Origin: CBDDLJ01 sp965230635
GTDB taxonomy: Bacteria; Pseudomonadota; Gammaproteobacteria; UBA1113
Length of the DNA: 64,000 nt
NCBI GenBank assembly: GCA_965230635.1
Contig: CBDDLJ010000008.1
Span: forward strand, 38,370 to 102,369
Direction: 5' to 3'
The notes under the pieces are model-generated. The model had not been told where the DNA came from and did not search any database. It saw only the letters and a program-made list of their open reading frames with translations. The first letter of the stretch is position 1. Each line of letters opens with the position of its first letter. Of this stretch, positions 8,255 through 17,532 are shown one piece after another. A program made the translations under genes and the position numbers.

Positions 8255-11200
8255 TCATTGCATAACCCGCCTGATATTCCTGTAGCTTGTTTGCACACTG
8301 CTCTTTTCAGTATGTTGTGAAGAAAAAAAACTCATTACTGATTTAGAAAATAAACTCAACTTAGAGAGAATGCTGACTGAATTGTCAATATCCATTCTAT
8401 AAGGCTGCAGATCTTGTTTGATTTGCTGAATAATAGACTGCGACAATGCTAATTGTTCTGTTTGTCCTGCTTGCACCACAACCACAGTGCTGGCTTGCTC
8501 ATACACTAATACACGATGTTTTACTAATTGTTCCCTAATATACTGGCGACTCTTATCATGAATTTTCTTATACAAAGGCAATAGTAAATGCACTGGGATA
8601 TCGCCGGAGTGTGATAGATCACCTCCAAAACTGTCTGTGAACAAAAAACTATCTAGAGAGGCTTGGACTTTATTTGGCTGCTTGAACAATTGAATTTCAC
8701 TTGTCGTCAACCTGCCGCTAAAATATTCACTTACTTTCTTATCCTGACATAACACCAATAATACCGCATCCATCAATTCTGGGGTTGGTGACAAATGCTT
8801 AACGGCGCTTATCCCCAGCTCACCGCGAACATAATTACTTACCGTCTTATCCCGAACGAATGCCAATACCACATCCACCGACAAATACGAAGCGGCGCTT
8901 TTCGCCAACTTGCAGCGAAAATAATCCATCAACGTCTCATCCTGAAGGAACGCCAATACCGCATCCACATATTCTGGGATTGGTGACAAATGCGTAACAA
9001 TGCTTTTCATAACCCTGCCGCGAACATCCTCATTTACCGCCTCATCCTGAAGGAACGCCAATACCGCATCCACACATTCTGGAGTTTGTGACAAATGCTC
9101 AACGACGCTTATCGCTAGATCCTCGCGATAATAATCACTTGCCGTCTCATCCCGAAGGAACGCCAATACCGCATCCATACATTCTGGGATTTTTGACAAA
9201 TGCGTAACGACGCTTTTCATAACCATGCCGCGAGCACGATTACCTACCGCCTTATCCTGAAGGAACGCCAATACCGCATCCACCAATTCTGGAGTTGGTG
9301 GCAAATGCGCAACAGCACTTCTGGCCAGCATGCCGCGAATATAATCACTTGCCGTCTCATTCCGAAGGAATGCCAGTAACGCATCCACCAATTCTGGAGT
9401 TGGTGACAAATGCGCAACAGCACTTCTGGCCAGCGCGCCGCGAACACGATCCTCTACCGTCTCATCCCAAAGGAACGCCAATACTGCATCCACACATTCT
9501 GGGGTTTGTGAGAAATACGCAGCGACGCTTCTCGCCAGATTGTCGCGAACATAATTATCTACCGCCTTATCCCGAAGGAACGCCAATACCGCATCCACAC
9601 ATTCTGGAGTTTGTGGCAAATACACAGCGCCTCTAATCGCCAGCGCGCCGCGAACACGATCCTCTACCGTCTCATCCCGAAGGAACAGCAATACCGCATG
9701 CACACATTCTGGGGTTTGTGGCAAATACGCAACGACGCTGCTTGCCAGCGCGAGACGAACAGAGTCACTTACCTTCTCATTCCGAAGTAACGCCCATATC
9801 GCATCCGCAAATCCTGGGGTTTGTGACAAGTGTGCAATGGCACTTCTCGCTAGTTCGCTGCGAACATCTCCATCCACTTGCTCATCCCGAAGGAACGCCC
9901 ATACTGTGTCCACAAATTCTGAGGTTGGTGGCAGATGCGAAACGGCACTTCTCACCAGATCGCAACGAACATACCTACCATCCAATTGCTCATCCCGAAG
10001 CAACGCCCATACTGCATCCACAAACTCTGGGGTTAGTGGCAGATGCGAAACGGCATTCCTCACCAGATTGCAACGAAGATGACCACTTACCGTCTCATCC
10101 AAAAGGAACACCGATACCGTACCCACACATTCTGGGGTTTGTGGCAAATACGCAGCGACGCTTTTCGCTAGCTCACCGCGAAAATAACCACTTACCGTCT
10201 GATTCAGAAGAAACGCCAATACCGTATCGGCATTCAAGCGAATGAGCCTAGGATGCATGGAAAAAATATCTATTGTAGTCTGCTGCCATGATTCTGGCAG
10301 CTCGTTAAACCGCTTTATAAGTTGTTTAACTGCACGCAACAAGGTTTGCTGTTGTAAGCCTATTACATGTGTGTCCGTACTAGAGGGCAAACTTGATTCC
10401 AAACAACGCATCAGCAAATCAAACTCAACAAACCCAAGCCAGTCTTTGGGACCTGCTACTAAAGTCGACAGAAAATCATCTAATACTGTCGGATATCGAC
10501 TCAACAAACCGGCTACTGATGGCCATACTAAGGTGAAATTGGGATGATATTTATACCTATGGATGACTTGCGTTAAGTGTGTTTTTTTCTCTTCTGTGCC
10601 TTGTCTCAACGTCACGGCTATCACGTTTGCCGCTAAAAATTCTTGAAACGATAAATGGAGAAATTCATACCTCTGGTGTGCTTTTATTGCACGCCCAACT
10701 TGCTTCAATAAGCCTAATGCTCTCAACGCTGGCACATTGAGTTGCTTTAACCGATTCTCCGATAATAATGTAGGGCTTTCATCACTGCTCTGAACGCCTT
10801 TTAACCAGCTGATGGGTAATTGCGCAGTATCTTGCCGTAACCCTTCAAAGGCCCAACACCCTAACGTGTCCAATAAACAGCGGATACTGGGGACTTCTAA
10901 TACCATTTCATCATCTAATAACTTATTTTCATCCAATTCACCTATTTTGGCCAGATAGCGCCGGCACACATTCACCATCAGCGACTCATACAAATCACTC
11001 ACCGACATCTCACTCAGCAGTACCGGCTTATCGTGTTGACAAGTGGTTTCCCACCAAGTTTTGAGTAAATACGCATTAATCGGGATATGCACTATCGCCC
11101 AAAGGTCTGGATTCTGTTTTATGTCTTTAATAAAATTATTGGTACGCCCAGTCGCTCCCAAATGTTTATTAAAAAACGTGAGCACACTCTCATCGGAAAA

Positions 11201-12232
11201 GCCTTGGATTTCCACCAACCTGTCATGGCTTAGCCATTGCCGTAAATTGCTTACCGCATAAGGCCTTGTCGTTACCAATTTCTTAAACGGCAATCCAAAT
11301 AATTGCTTAAGCAAACCATGCCAAGGACTGTCCATCTCAAACATCGGTAACTCATCTAAACCATCTAGCAAAAGTAAATACTTATCAGGAGCCTCACGCC
11401 ATCGTGATAAGAGTTCTGCTGCCTCAGCAACCAACATGTCTAACCCATTCCAGCACGTAAGACGCAATAACTCGGTAATACCCCATGCTGAGATATTGGG
11501 CCCCATTATCTCCGGACGCAAACTGCGACAACGAATAATCAATACCCCATCAAAATCTGACCACAACCCTTCTTTACCCTCGCCTTGTTTGAAAAGCGCC
11601 CATTGGTAAGCAATATAATCTATCAAGGTTGTCTTACCTACACCTGCCGCCCCGGATACCACAACCGTATCGATAGATACTGATGACTTGCCATTGGCAC
11701 CTTGATAGGCTGAGGGTTGAAACAAATCACTCGGTGCAATAGCTTCTTTTTTACCGACCAGTCTATCACGCTCTCGTAATGGTTTGTGAGAGCGCTTATC
11801 GTCATTGCTTTGCGTTACCTCATTTCTCTCATAAGCTTTCACCACCACCTGAAGATTGACAAAATAATCTGCTAGCGAAAAGTAATCCGTATCAAATAAG
11901 CGCTTGTTCACAAAGCTTGTCTCGGTATAGTGGGCTGTTAATTGTGTTTGCAAGCGCTGCAGTAAATCAGGAAAAACAGGCTGCGTTTGAGGTGACTGAC
12001 TTTCAGTTTTATTAAAACTGTCCTTAATTGTTAGATTCACATTAACCTGCCCTTGCTCCGAAGCAGAATTATTTTTAAAAGGTATGGTAATGCAAGGCAT
12101 GTCAGTTAGCGGGGATTTTTCTCCAGCTAATTTTTCGGTTGATGCTTCAGATGCTTTATTAAGGGCCATTGATGACGTGCCTGAGGGGGTTGCACTATCT
12201 GCTGTCGGTTGTGTAGTAGAACCGTTATCCAT
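8255..12232 (-). CDS. NACHT ATPase with 35-residue helical repeats (NLR-like), paralog 1
   Basis: 1325 residues. Residues 1-85 are a low-complexity Ser/Thr-rich tail. The segment at ~85-140 (FPDLLQRLQTQL...FSLADYFVNLQVVV) resembles the helical start of many bacterial NACHT proteins. The NACHT domain has Walker A GAAGVGKTT near residue 195, Walker B LLLLDGLDELP near 290, a VTTRPYA sensor segment and the end motif FLHLSFQEFLAANV near 527. Residues ~665-1180 are about 15 units of 35 residues (TPECVDAVLAFLRDE-type), a HEAT-like solenoid. A ~145-residue conserved tail follows. NACHT proteins are ATP-driven oligomerising sensors; bacterial ones can be antiphage effectors, but no obvious effector domain is visible here. 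The ATG has a strong AGGAGGT site. It is inserted between csrA and tRNA-Ser. The repeats are clearly more GC-rich than neighbouring genes. Confidence 0.88.
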   Translation of the reverse strand: MDNGSTTQPTADSATPSGTSSMALNKASEASTEKLAGEKSPLTDMPCITIPFKNNSASEQGQVNVNLTIKDSFNKTESQSPQTQPVFPDLLQRLQTQLTAHYTETSFVNKRLFDTDYFSLADYFVNLQVVVKAYERNEVTQSNDDKRSHKPLRERDRLVGKKEAIAPSDLFQPSAYQGANGKSSVSIDTVVVSGAAGVGKTTLIDYIAYQWALFKQGEGKEGLWSDFDGVLIIRCRSLRPEIMGPNISAWGITELLRLTCWNGLDMLVAEAAELLSRWREAPDKYLLLLDGLDELPMFEMDSPWHGLLKQLFGLPFKKLVTTRPYAVSNLRQWLSHDRLVEIQGFSDESVLTFFNKHLGATGRTNNFIKDIKQNPDLWAIVHIPINAYLLKTWWETTCQHDKPVLLSEMSVSDLYESLMVNVCRRYLAKIGELDENKLLDDEMVLEVPSIRCLLDTLGCWAFEGLRQDTAQLPISWLKGVQSSDESPTLLSENRLKQLNVPALRALGLLKQVGRAIKAHQRYEFLHLSFQEFLAANVIAVTLRQGTEEKKTHLTQVIHRYKYHPNFTLVWPSVAGLLSRYPTVLDDFLSTLVAGPKDWLGFVEFDLLMRCLESSLPSSTDTHVIGLQQQTLLRAVKQLIKRFNELPESWQQTTIDIFSMHPRLIRLNADTVLAFLLNQTVSGYFRGELAKSVAAYLPQTPECVGTVSVFLLDETVSGHLRCNLVRNAVSHLPLTPEFVDAVWALLRDEQLDGRYVRCDLVRSAVSHLPPTSEFVDTVWAFLRDEQVDGDVRSELARSAIAHLSQTPGFADAIWALLRNEKVSDSVRLALASSVVAYLPQTPECVHAVLLFLRDETVEDRVRGALAIRGAVYLPQTPECVDAVLAFLRDKAVDNYVRDNLARSVAAYFSQTPECVDAVLAFLWDETVEDRVRGALARSAVAHLSPTPELVDALLAFLRNETASDYIRGMLARSAVAHLPPTPELVDAVLAFLQDKAVGNRARGMVMKSVVTHLSKIPECMDAVLAFLRDETASDYYREDLAISVVEHLSQTPECVDAVLAFLQDEAVNEDVRGRVMKSIVTHLSPIPEYVDAVLAFLQDETLMDYFRCKLAKSAASYLSVDVVLAFVRDKTVSNYVRGELGISAVKHLSPTPELMDAVLLVLCQDKKVSEYFSGRLTTSEIQLFKQPNKVQASLDSFLFTDSFGGDLSHSGDIPVHLLLPLYKKIHDKSRQYIREQLVKHRVLVYEQASTVVVVQAGQTEQLALSQSIIQQIKQDLQPYRMDIDNSVSILSKLSLFSKSVMSFFSSQHTEKSSVQTSYRNIRRVMQ
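8690..10240 (-). repeat. Array of ~15 tandem 105-bp coding repeats in NACHT gene 1
   Basis: Each unit encodes 35 residues of consensus T-PE-VDAV-AFLRDE-V---VRG-LA-SAVAHLS. The frame is kept throughout. Units differ most just after the RDE motif and near the TPE corner. One unit is one residue longer and one lacks the TPE corner. Confidence 0.9.
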
Positions 12233-12290
12233 AATACCTCCTGTTGCAATATAATCACAAAAATTGGCTAAACTGGCTCATCACAATATG
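12233..12290 (-). promoter_or_regulatory. Conserved 5' leader of the NACHT genes, with strong ribosome site
   Basis: About 58 bp upstream of the start codon are nearly identical before all three NACHT paralogs (also at 29235-29292 and 33649-33706). Read toward the gene it contains two TTGTGAT boxes, TTATATTGCAAC and AGGAGGT just before ATG. Conservation outside the coding region suggests a shared promoter or operator, but I cannot fix -35/-10 boxes with confidence. Confidence 0.55.
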
Positions 12291-12372
12291 GGCGACGGTT
12301 GTTTTTTAGAAAGTAATTCTAACTCATTTATCTTAGTGAGAAAAGAGAGCTCCTATTTATTTAGATGAAATA
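12289..12372. repeat. Imperfect direct repeat, copy upstream of NACHT gene 1
   Basis: Counterpart of 8160-8235; shares TAATTCTAACTCA, GTGAGAAAAGAG and CTCCTATTTATTTAGATG in the same order. Together they delimit a unit of about 4.1 kb containing the NACHT gene. Between this repeat and csrA (12373-12645) there is only AT-rich sequence plus one hairpin. Confidence 0.6.
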
Positions 12373-12578
12373 TCAGTGTGGCGATTTTTGTTCACTCGAA
12401 AAATCGCTATATGACTATATTTTAACTATCACGAACAGCAAAAAAATAAAATATTATTATTTATCAATTTATTAGAAAAAAATCTGTACTCTTCAATAAA
12501 AAATACATGACGTTGTTGATTAATTGTTAATCGATTTTCAAGGTGGACTAAAATATATACTTTGATGGGTAAAACATA

Positions 12579-12606
12579 CTCGAAATAATTATAGAACTAT
12601 TTCGAG
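12579..12606. terminator. Hairpin downstream of csrA, terminator-like
   Basis: Perfect 9-bp stem CTCGAAATA / TATTTCGAG with a 10-base loop. On the plus strand a T-rich tract (TATTTTTTT) follows within a few bases. On the csrA (minus) strand the following T run is weak, so as a terminator for csrA it is only possible. Confidence 0.4.
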
Positions 12607-12645
12607 CTGTATTTTTTTCGGTAATAATGCTGAAACTGTTTAACA

Positions 12646-12855
12646 TTACACATCTTCACCGCTAGAGTCTTTCTGTTCAGGCTTTCCCTGCTTTTCTTCC
12701 TGTATACGTAAATAAATTTCTTCACGATGAACAGACACTTCTTTTGGAGCATTCACACCGATACGAACTTGGTTACCTTTAACACCAAGTACAGTCATTG
12801 TTACGTCATCTCCAATTATCAATGATTCACCGACACGCCGTGTCAAAATGAGCAT
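12646..12855 (-). CDS. csrA: Carbon storage regulator CsrA (RsmA)
   Basis: Dimeric RNA-binding protein that blocks or stabilises mRNAs by binding GGA motifs; in Legionella-type bacteria it switches between replicative and transmissive phases. The 69 residues begin [18 protein letters not shown], with the RNA-binding region at R44-type [10 protein letters not shown] intact. The C-terminal tail ([17 protein letters not shown]) is a few residues longer than the E. coli protein and acidic. A strong AAGGAGG ribosome site precedes the ATG. It follows lysC in the same direction with a 153-bp gap that could hold its own promoter. Confidence 0.97.
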   Translation of the reverse strand: MLILTRRVGESLIIGDDVTMTVLGVKGNQVRIGVNAPKEVSVHREEIYLRIQEEKQGKPEQKDSSGEDV

Positions 12856-13008
12856 TATCTAACCTCCTTATCCTCTTACAACGCCATCTCCAGATGGGTC
12901 ATACAGTTTACCTGGCTGTCTTACTATTCACTAGAATAAAACAAACTATTTACCCTTTAGTATATGCAACCAAAATTAAGAAAAAATTAAGCAATGAAAA
13001 AAAAATTA

Positions 13009-14280
13009 TCACTGCTGCTTTTCATTTATTCGACGTAATGGGATCGGATCAAATTCTTCATCCGGAGCTTTTTCTAAGCCAAATCCTGCATGCAATGCAC
13101 GCACGCCCAATTCCATATATTTTTCATCGACAACAACAGACACTTTAATTTCTGATGTTGAAATTAATAAAATATTAACACCTTCTGCACCTAACAAATT
13201 GAACATCTTGCTAGCAATACCAGTGTGCGATCGCATGCCAACGCCAACTAATGAAATTTTTGCAATTTTACTATCACTATAAACGTGCTCAGCATTCAAT
13301 TGTGTTTTCATTTTTTCTAAGATGACATAGGCTTCATCATGCTCTTCTCGATTCACTGTAAAGGTAAAATCAGTTGTTCCATCAACACCAATATTTTGAA
13401 TAATCATATCAATATCAATATTTGCTTGTGCAATGGGCTCTAAAATCTTAGCCTGGATCCCTGGCAAATCTGGCACGCCAACTAATGTCAATTTAGCTTC
13501 ATTCCTATTATATGCAATACCCGAAACAACCGGCTGTTCCATACCCTCATCCTCTGTCGTAATTAACGTTCCGTGCCCGCCTTGAAAACTTGATAAAACA
13601 CGTACGACTACTTTATGTTTTCCGGCAAATTCTACTGATCTTTTTTGTAAAACTTTTGCTCCTAAACTTGCCATTTCTAACATTTCTTCAAATGTAATAT
13701 GCGACAAACAGCGCGCTTCTGGCACAATACGCGGATCTGCAGTATACACGCCATCAACATCCGTGTAAATTTGACATTCACCTGCTTGTAACACTGCAGC
13801 TAAAGCAACAGCGGTTGTATCAGACCCACCTCGGCCTAAAGTGGTTATATTTCCATCAATATCGACACCTTGAAAGCCAGCTACAATGACAATTTTTCTT
13901 TCAGCGAGGTCTTTTTTTATATTGTCACAATCTACTTGCTTAATACGCGCTTTCTTATAAGCATCATCAGTTTTAATACCTGCTTGACAGCCTGTGTAAG
14001 ATTTGGCCGGATAACCTTGCTCAATTAAATACATGGCTAACAACGACATTGAAATTTGCTCACCTGTAGAAACTAATACTGAATATTCACGTGGATCAGG
14101 TTTCGTTACAACTGCTTTTGCTAATTGCACTAAGCGATCTGTCTCACCATGCATGGCTGACACAACAACCACAACGTTATGGCCTCTTTCATACGTTGCA
14201 ATCACATTTTTAGCAACAGCCCAAATTCGCTCAACATCGCCAACTGACGTACCACCATATTTTTGTACTAACAATGACAT
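13009..14280 (-). CDS. lysC: Aspartate kinase (LysC type)
   Basis: Phosphorylates L-aspartate, the entry step for lysine, diaminopimelate, threonine and methionine. The 423 residues start VQKYGGTSVGDVERI, the aspartokinase signature, with VVVVSAMHGETDRL, GRGGSDTTAVALA (substrate/nucleotide site) and two C-terminal ACT domains (from about residue 270: GIAYNRNEAKLTLVGVPDLPG and KISLVGVGMRSHTGIASKMF) that bind the feedback inhibitor. Placed between alaS and csrA, as in Pseudomonas and relatives. Length is normal. Confidence 0.95.
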   Translation of the reverse strand: MSLLVQKYGGTSVGDVERIWAVAKNVIATYERGHNVVVVVSAMHGETDRLVQLAKAVVTKPDPREYSVLVSTGEQISMSLLAMYLIEQGYPAKSYTGCQAGIKTDDAYKKARIKQVDCDNIKKDLAERKIVIVAGFQGVDIDGNITTLGRGGSDTTAVALAAVLQAGECQIYTDVDGVYTADPRIVPEARCLSHITFEEMLEMASLGAKVLQKRSVEFAGKHKVVVRVLSSFQGGHGTLITTEDEGMEQPVVSGIAYNRNEAKLTLVGVPDLPGIQAKILEPIAQANIDIDMIIQNIGVDGTTDFTFTVNREEHDEAYVILEKMKTQLNAEHVYSDSKIAKISLVGVGMRSHTGIASKMFNLLGAEGVNILLISTSEIKVSVVVDEKYMELGVRALHAGFGLEKAPDEEFDPIPLRRINEKQQ

Positions 14281-14484
14281 AATGTCCCTTTTCTCATTTA
14301 TGCATGGGTTAAGCCCACATTCAGCAATCGCTATTGACTACAGCAAACTAATATACTGAATTTTAACGGTATTTTCAGTAACCTACCTTACCTTACTGCA
14401 ACACAGACTGCCAAATTTCAGTTGATTTTTATTTCTACCACTAAGTATAGTGGCAAACTTACTTATTGGCTATAATCAACACAC

Positions 14485-17088
14485 TTATAAGTGTTCCTCC
14501 AACCAAGGTTTGACACTGTTTAATGCTGTATCTAGATTCTCCGGCTGATTTCCTCCGGCTTGGGCTAGCTCGGGCTTCCCACCACCTTTACCACCAACAA
14601 TACTAGAGACATGATTAATTAATTCTTTTGCAGTTATTTTATGGGTTAGCGTCTTTGAAATACCTACTACCAAATTGACTTTATCCCTCTCACTACTAGC
14701 TAATACAACAACAGAGTGCTCTTGATTACGCATGAAGGTCTCCAGTGTTGCTCGCAATACTTTTGCTTTCATATCCGCCATTTTATGTATCAAGACCTTG
14801 ACTTCACCCAGCAAACTCGCTGTTTCAAACGCCTTTTTCAGCGCATGTTGTGCTGCTTGCTCACGGATCTGCTCAATTTGTTTGCTCAGTTGACTATTTT
14901 TTTCCAGTAACTGATTAACTTTTTGGGGCAATGCCTGCCATGCTCCTTGCAATAAATTAGCTATTTCATGCAATATCACATCAGATTGCTGAATATAGGC
15001 TAATGCTGTTTGCCCTGTGATTGCTTCAATGCGACGAATACCAGCAGCAACACCTGTTTCACTGATTATTTTGAATAAGCCAATATCGCCCGTCGCATTC
15101 GCATGGGTGCCACCACATAATTCCACAGAAAAATCTCCCATGCTCAATACACGCACTTGTCCTTCATATTTTTCACCAAATAACGCCATTGCACCCTGCG
15201 ACTTGGCTTGCTCTGCTTGCATAAGCTGTGTTTTAACAGGATAGTTTGCCTGAATTTCTGCATTCACTCTTTTTTCTAACGCCATTAATTCTTCTTGGCT
15301 TAAGGGAGTAGCATGAGAAAAATCAAAGCGCAAACGTTCCATGGCAACCAACGAACCTTTTTGCACAACATGCTGTCCCAATAATTGGCGTAATGCGGCA
15401 TGCAGTAAGTGAGTTGCAGAATGATTCAAGGCAATCGCTGCTCGTCGCTCAACATCAATCTTAGCGATAATAGATTCACCTACGCATAATTCTCCTTGCA
15501 TCAGTTTACCTTTATGAATAATCGCTTTTTTTGCGTATTGTGTATCCTCAACCTTAAATTGCATATTATCTGCAATTAATTCACCACTATCACCTACTTG
15601 TCCACCTGACTCGGCATAAAATGGCGTGTTTTCTAAAATAACAAAACCCACTTGATCTTTTTTTAATTTTTTAACACTATCGTGCTCAACATAGATAGCC
15701 GAGACCCTCGTCGTCATTTCCGTTGTATGATAACCATGAAATTCTGTTTCTTCGTTAATGACTAACTGTTGATGATAATCGATTGAAAATTTACTGCTTT
15801 TTTTTGCACGTGCTTTTTGCACCGCCATTTCACGATCAAACCCATCCCAGTCTAGTGTTAAATTTCTTTCATTAGCTAGATCAGCAGTTAAATCAGGCGG
15901 AAACCCATAGGTATCATATAAACGAAAAATAGTTTTACCACTGACTTCATTATTATGCATACTTGCTAAATCCTGTTCAAACATTCGCAAACCTTGAGTC
16001 AATGTTTGAGAAAAACGCTCTTCTTCTTGTTTTAAAACCTGTTCTATTAGCGCCTGTTCTTTGACTAGCTCTGGATAACCGTCTCGCATAATGTCAACAA
16101 ACGGTGCGATTAAGCGATAGAAAAACGTCTCTTGGATTCCCAGTTTATACCCATGCCGTATGGCTCTGCGAATGATCCGCCGCAGCACATAATTTCGCCC
16201 TTCATTCCCCGGTGTGATACCATCTAATATTAAAAAAGCAGCAGAACGAATGTGATCAGCAATAACACGCATAGAAATATTATCATATTGACAACTATTC
16301 GCTAACTTAGCGACGTGCTTAATAATTGGTTGAAATAAATCGGTATCAAAGTTATTATGCACACCTTGTAATATAGCGGTTAAACGCTCTAAGCCCATTC
16401 CGGTATCAACTGATTGCGCAGGCAATGATATTAACTCCCCTGTACTTAAACGGTCGTATTGCATAAACACCATATTCCATATTTCAACATAACGATCACC
16501 CTCTTGTTCAGGTGTTCCTGGTGGCCCACCTGCAACAGCTTCACCATGATCATAAAAAATTTCTGTGCACGGTCCACAAGGCCCAGTATTGCCCATAGAC
16601 CAAAAATTATCTTCTTTTCCACAGCGTGAAAAACGCTCTGCATCAACTTTACGATCTTTCAACCAAATATCGGCTGTTTCATTATCTTCATGAAATACCG
16701 TTATCCATAAACGTTCTGGTGGAATCGATAAAATTTCTGTTAAAAAACGCCACGAATATTCAATAGCTTCTCGTTTAAAGTAATCACCAAAGCTAAAATT
16801 GCCTAACATTTCAAAAAAAGTGTGATGCCTCGCTGTGTATCCAACTTGTTCTAAATCATTATGCTTACCGCCGGCACGCACACAACGTTGAGAGCTAACT
16901 GCTCGCTTATAAGGTCGTTTCTCTATACCCAAAAATACATCTTTAAATTGCACCATGCCTGCATTAGTAAACAATAAGGTTGAATCATTCTGCGGAACAA
17001 GCGAACTTGAAGGCACAAGTGTGTGGCCTTCTTGTTTGAAAAAATCTAAAAATAATTGCCGTAATTCCTGGCTACTCAGTGCTTTCAT
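14485..17088 (-). CDS. alaS: Alanyl-tRNA synthetase AlaS
   Basis: Charges tRNA-Ala and edits mischarged Ser/Gly. 867 residues, full length. Visible are the class II catalytic part (SSQRCVRAGGKHNDLEQVG, FFEMLGNFSFGDYFK), the editing zinc motif HSATHLLH near residue 565 with the later CGGTH, and the C-terminal C-Ala domain with GGKGGGKPELAQAGG. The start overlaps the end of recX by 17 bp, so recX and alaS are probably translated in a coupled way. Part of the recA-recX-alaS-lysC-csrA order. Confidence 0.97.
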   Translation of the reverse strand: MKALSSQELRQLFLDFFKQEGHTLVPSSSLVPQNDSTLLFTNAGMVQFKDVFLGIEKRPYKRAVSSQRCVRAGGKHNDLEQVGYTARHHTFFEMLGNFSFGDYFKREAIEYSWRFLTEILSIPPERLWITVFHEDNETADIWLKDRKVDAERFSRCGKEDNFWSMGNTGPCGPCTEIFYDHGEAVAGGPPGTPEQEGDRYVEIWNMVFMQYDRLSTGELISLPAQSVDTGMGLERLTAILQGVHNNFDTDLFQPIIKHVAKLANSCQYDNISMRVIADHIRSAAFLILDGITPGNEGRNYVLRRIIRRAIRHGYKLGIQETFFYRLIAPFVDIMRDGYPELVKEQALIEQVLKQEEERFSQTLTQGLRMFEQDLASMHNNEVSGKTIFRLYDTYGFPPDLTADLANERNLTLDWDGFDREMAVQKARAKKSSKFSIDYHQQLVINEETEFHGYHTTEMTTRVSAIYVEHDSVKKLKKDQVGFVILENTPFYAESGGQVGDSGELIADNMQFKVEDTQYAKKAIIHKGKLMQGELCVGESIIAKIDVERRAAIALNHSATHLLHAALRQLLGQHVVQKGSLVAMERLRFDFSHATPLSQEELMALEKRVNAEIQANYPVKTQLMQAEQAKSQGAMALFGEKYEGQVRVLSMGDFSVELCGGTHANATGDIGLFKIISETGVAAGIRRIEAITGQTALAYIQQSDVILHEIANLLQGAWQALPQKVNQLLEKNSQLSKQIEQIREQAAQHALKKAFETASLLGEVKVLIHKMADMKAKVLRATLETFMRNQEHSVVVLASSERDKVNLVVGISKTLTHKITAKELINHVSSIVGGKGGGKPELAQAGGNQPENLDTALNSVKPWLEEHL

Positions 17089-17497
17089 AATCTTCTCTTT
17101 GATTTAAAAATTGATGAATTTGCTCACTAGCAAATCCACGGTAGTGTAAAAACTTAAGTTGCTTCGCTTGTTCAGTTGCATCTGTTGGCCATTTTCCACC
17201 AAAGCGTTTACGCCAACATCGAGCTAATTGCTTTAACCAAAAAATAGTATCTTGCTCAAAAACCGATGAAATAATTTCTTCTGCAACCCCCTTTGACTTT
17301 AAACGTTGTTCTATACGCAGCTTGCCCCAACCTTTATTTAAACACATTCGCATATAACTTTCAGCATAACGCTGATCAGATTGCCATCCTTTCGCCTGAA
17401 ATTCATCTAAGATACTTATTATAGAAGAGTCTTCACCGTGTTTTTCCCGCAATTTTTCTATTAATTCTTGACGGGTATACTCACGCCGTGCCAGCAT
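17072..17497 (-). CDS. recX: Regulatory protein RecX
   Basis: Small helical modulator that inhibits RecA filament extension. 141 residues with LARREYTRQELIEKLREK, AKGWQSDQRYAESYMRMCLNKGWGKLRIEQRLKSKGV and the C-terminal LKFLHYRGFASEQIHQFL, the three tandem three-helix modules of RecX. The frame stays open upstream (VHKEIRRAVLG precedes the first ATG) and these residues also look RecX-like, so the true start may be a rare codon nearer the recA stop at 17533; the ATG at 17497 has a poor ribosome site. It lies directly behind recA. Confidence 0.9.
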   Translation of the reverse strand: MLARREYTRQELIEKLREKHGEDSSIISILDEFQAKGWQSDQRYAESYMRMCLNKGWGKLRIEQRLKSKGVAEEIISSVFEQDTIFWLKQLARCWRKRFGGKWPTDATEQAKQLKFLHYRGFASEQIHQFLNQREDYESTE

Positions 17498-17532
17498 ACC
17501 TAATACAGCACGGCGTATCTCTTTATGAACTG

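Noticed and set aside
8690..10240. Diversity-generating retroelement target
   Set aside because: No reverse transcriptase, and variation between units is not limited to adenine positions; unequal recombination explains it.
9295..10245. Plus-strand open frames with Pro/His-rich repeats (for example HPEGTPIPHP) opposite the NACHT arrays; the same at 25088-27259 and 30165-31667
   Set aside because: They are the antisense of the 105-bp coding repeats; a unit length divisible by three keeps several frames open. No ribosome sites, and the opposite frame has a real domain structure.
12894..13148. 84-codon plus-strand frame between csrA and lysC
   Set aside because: Most of it overlaps lysC in antisense; no support.
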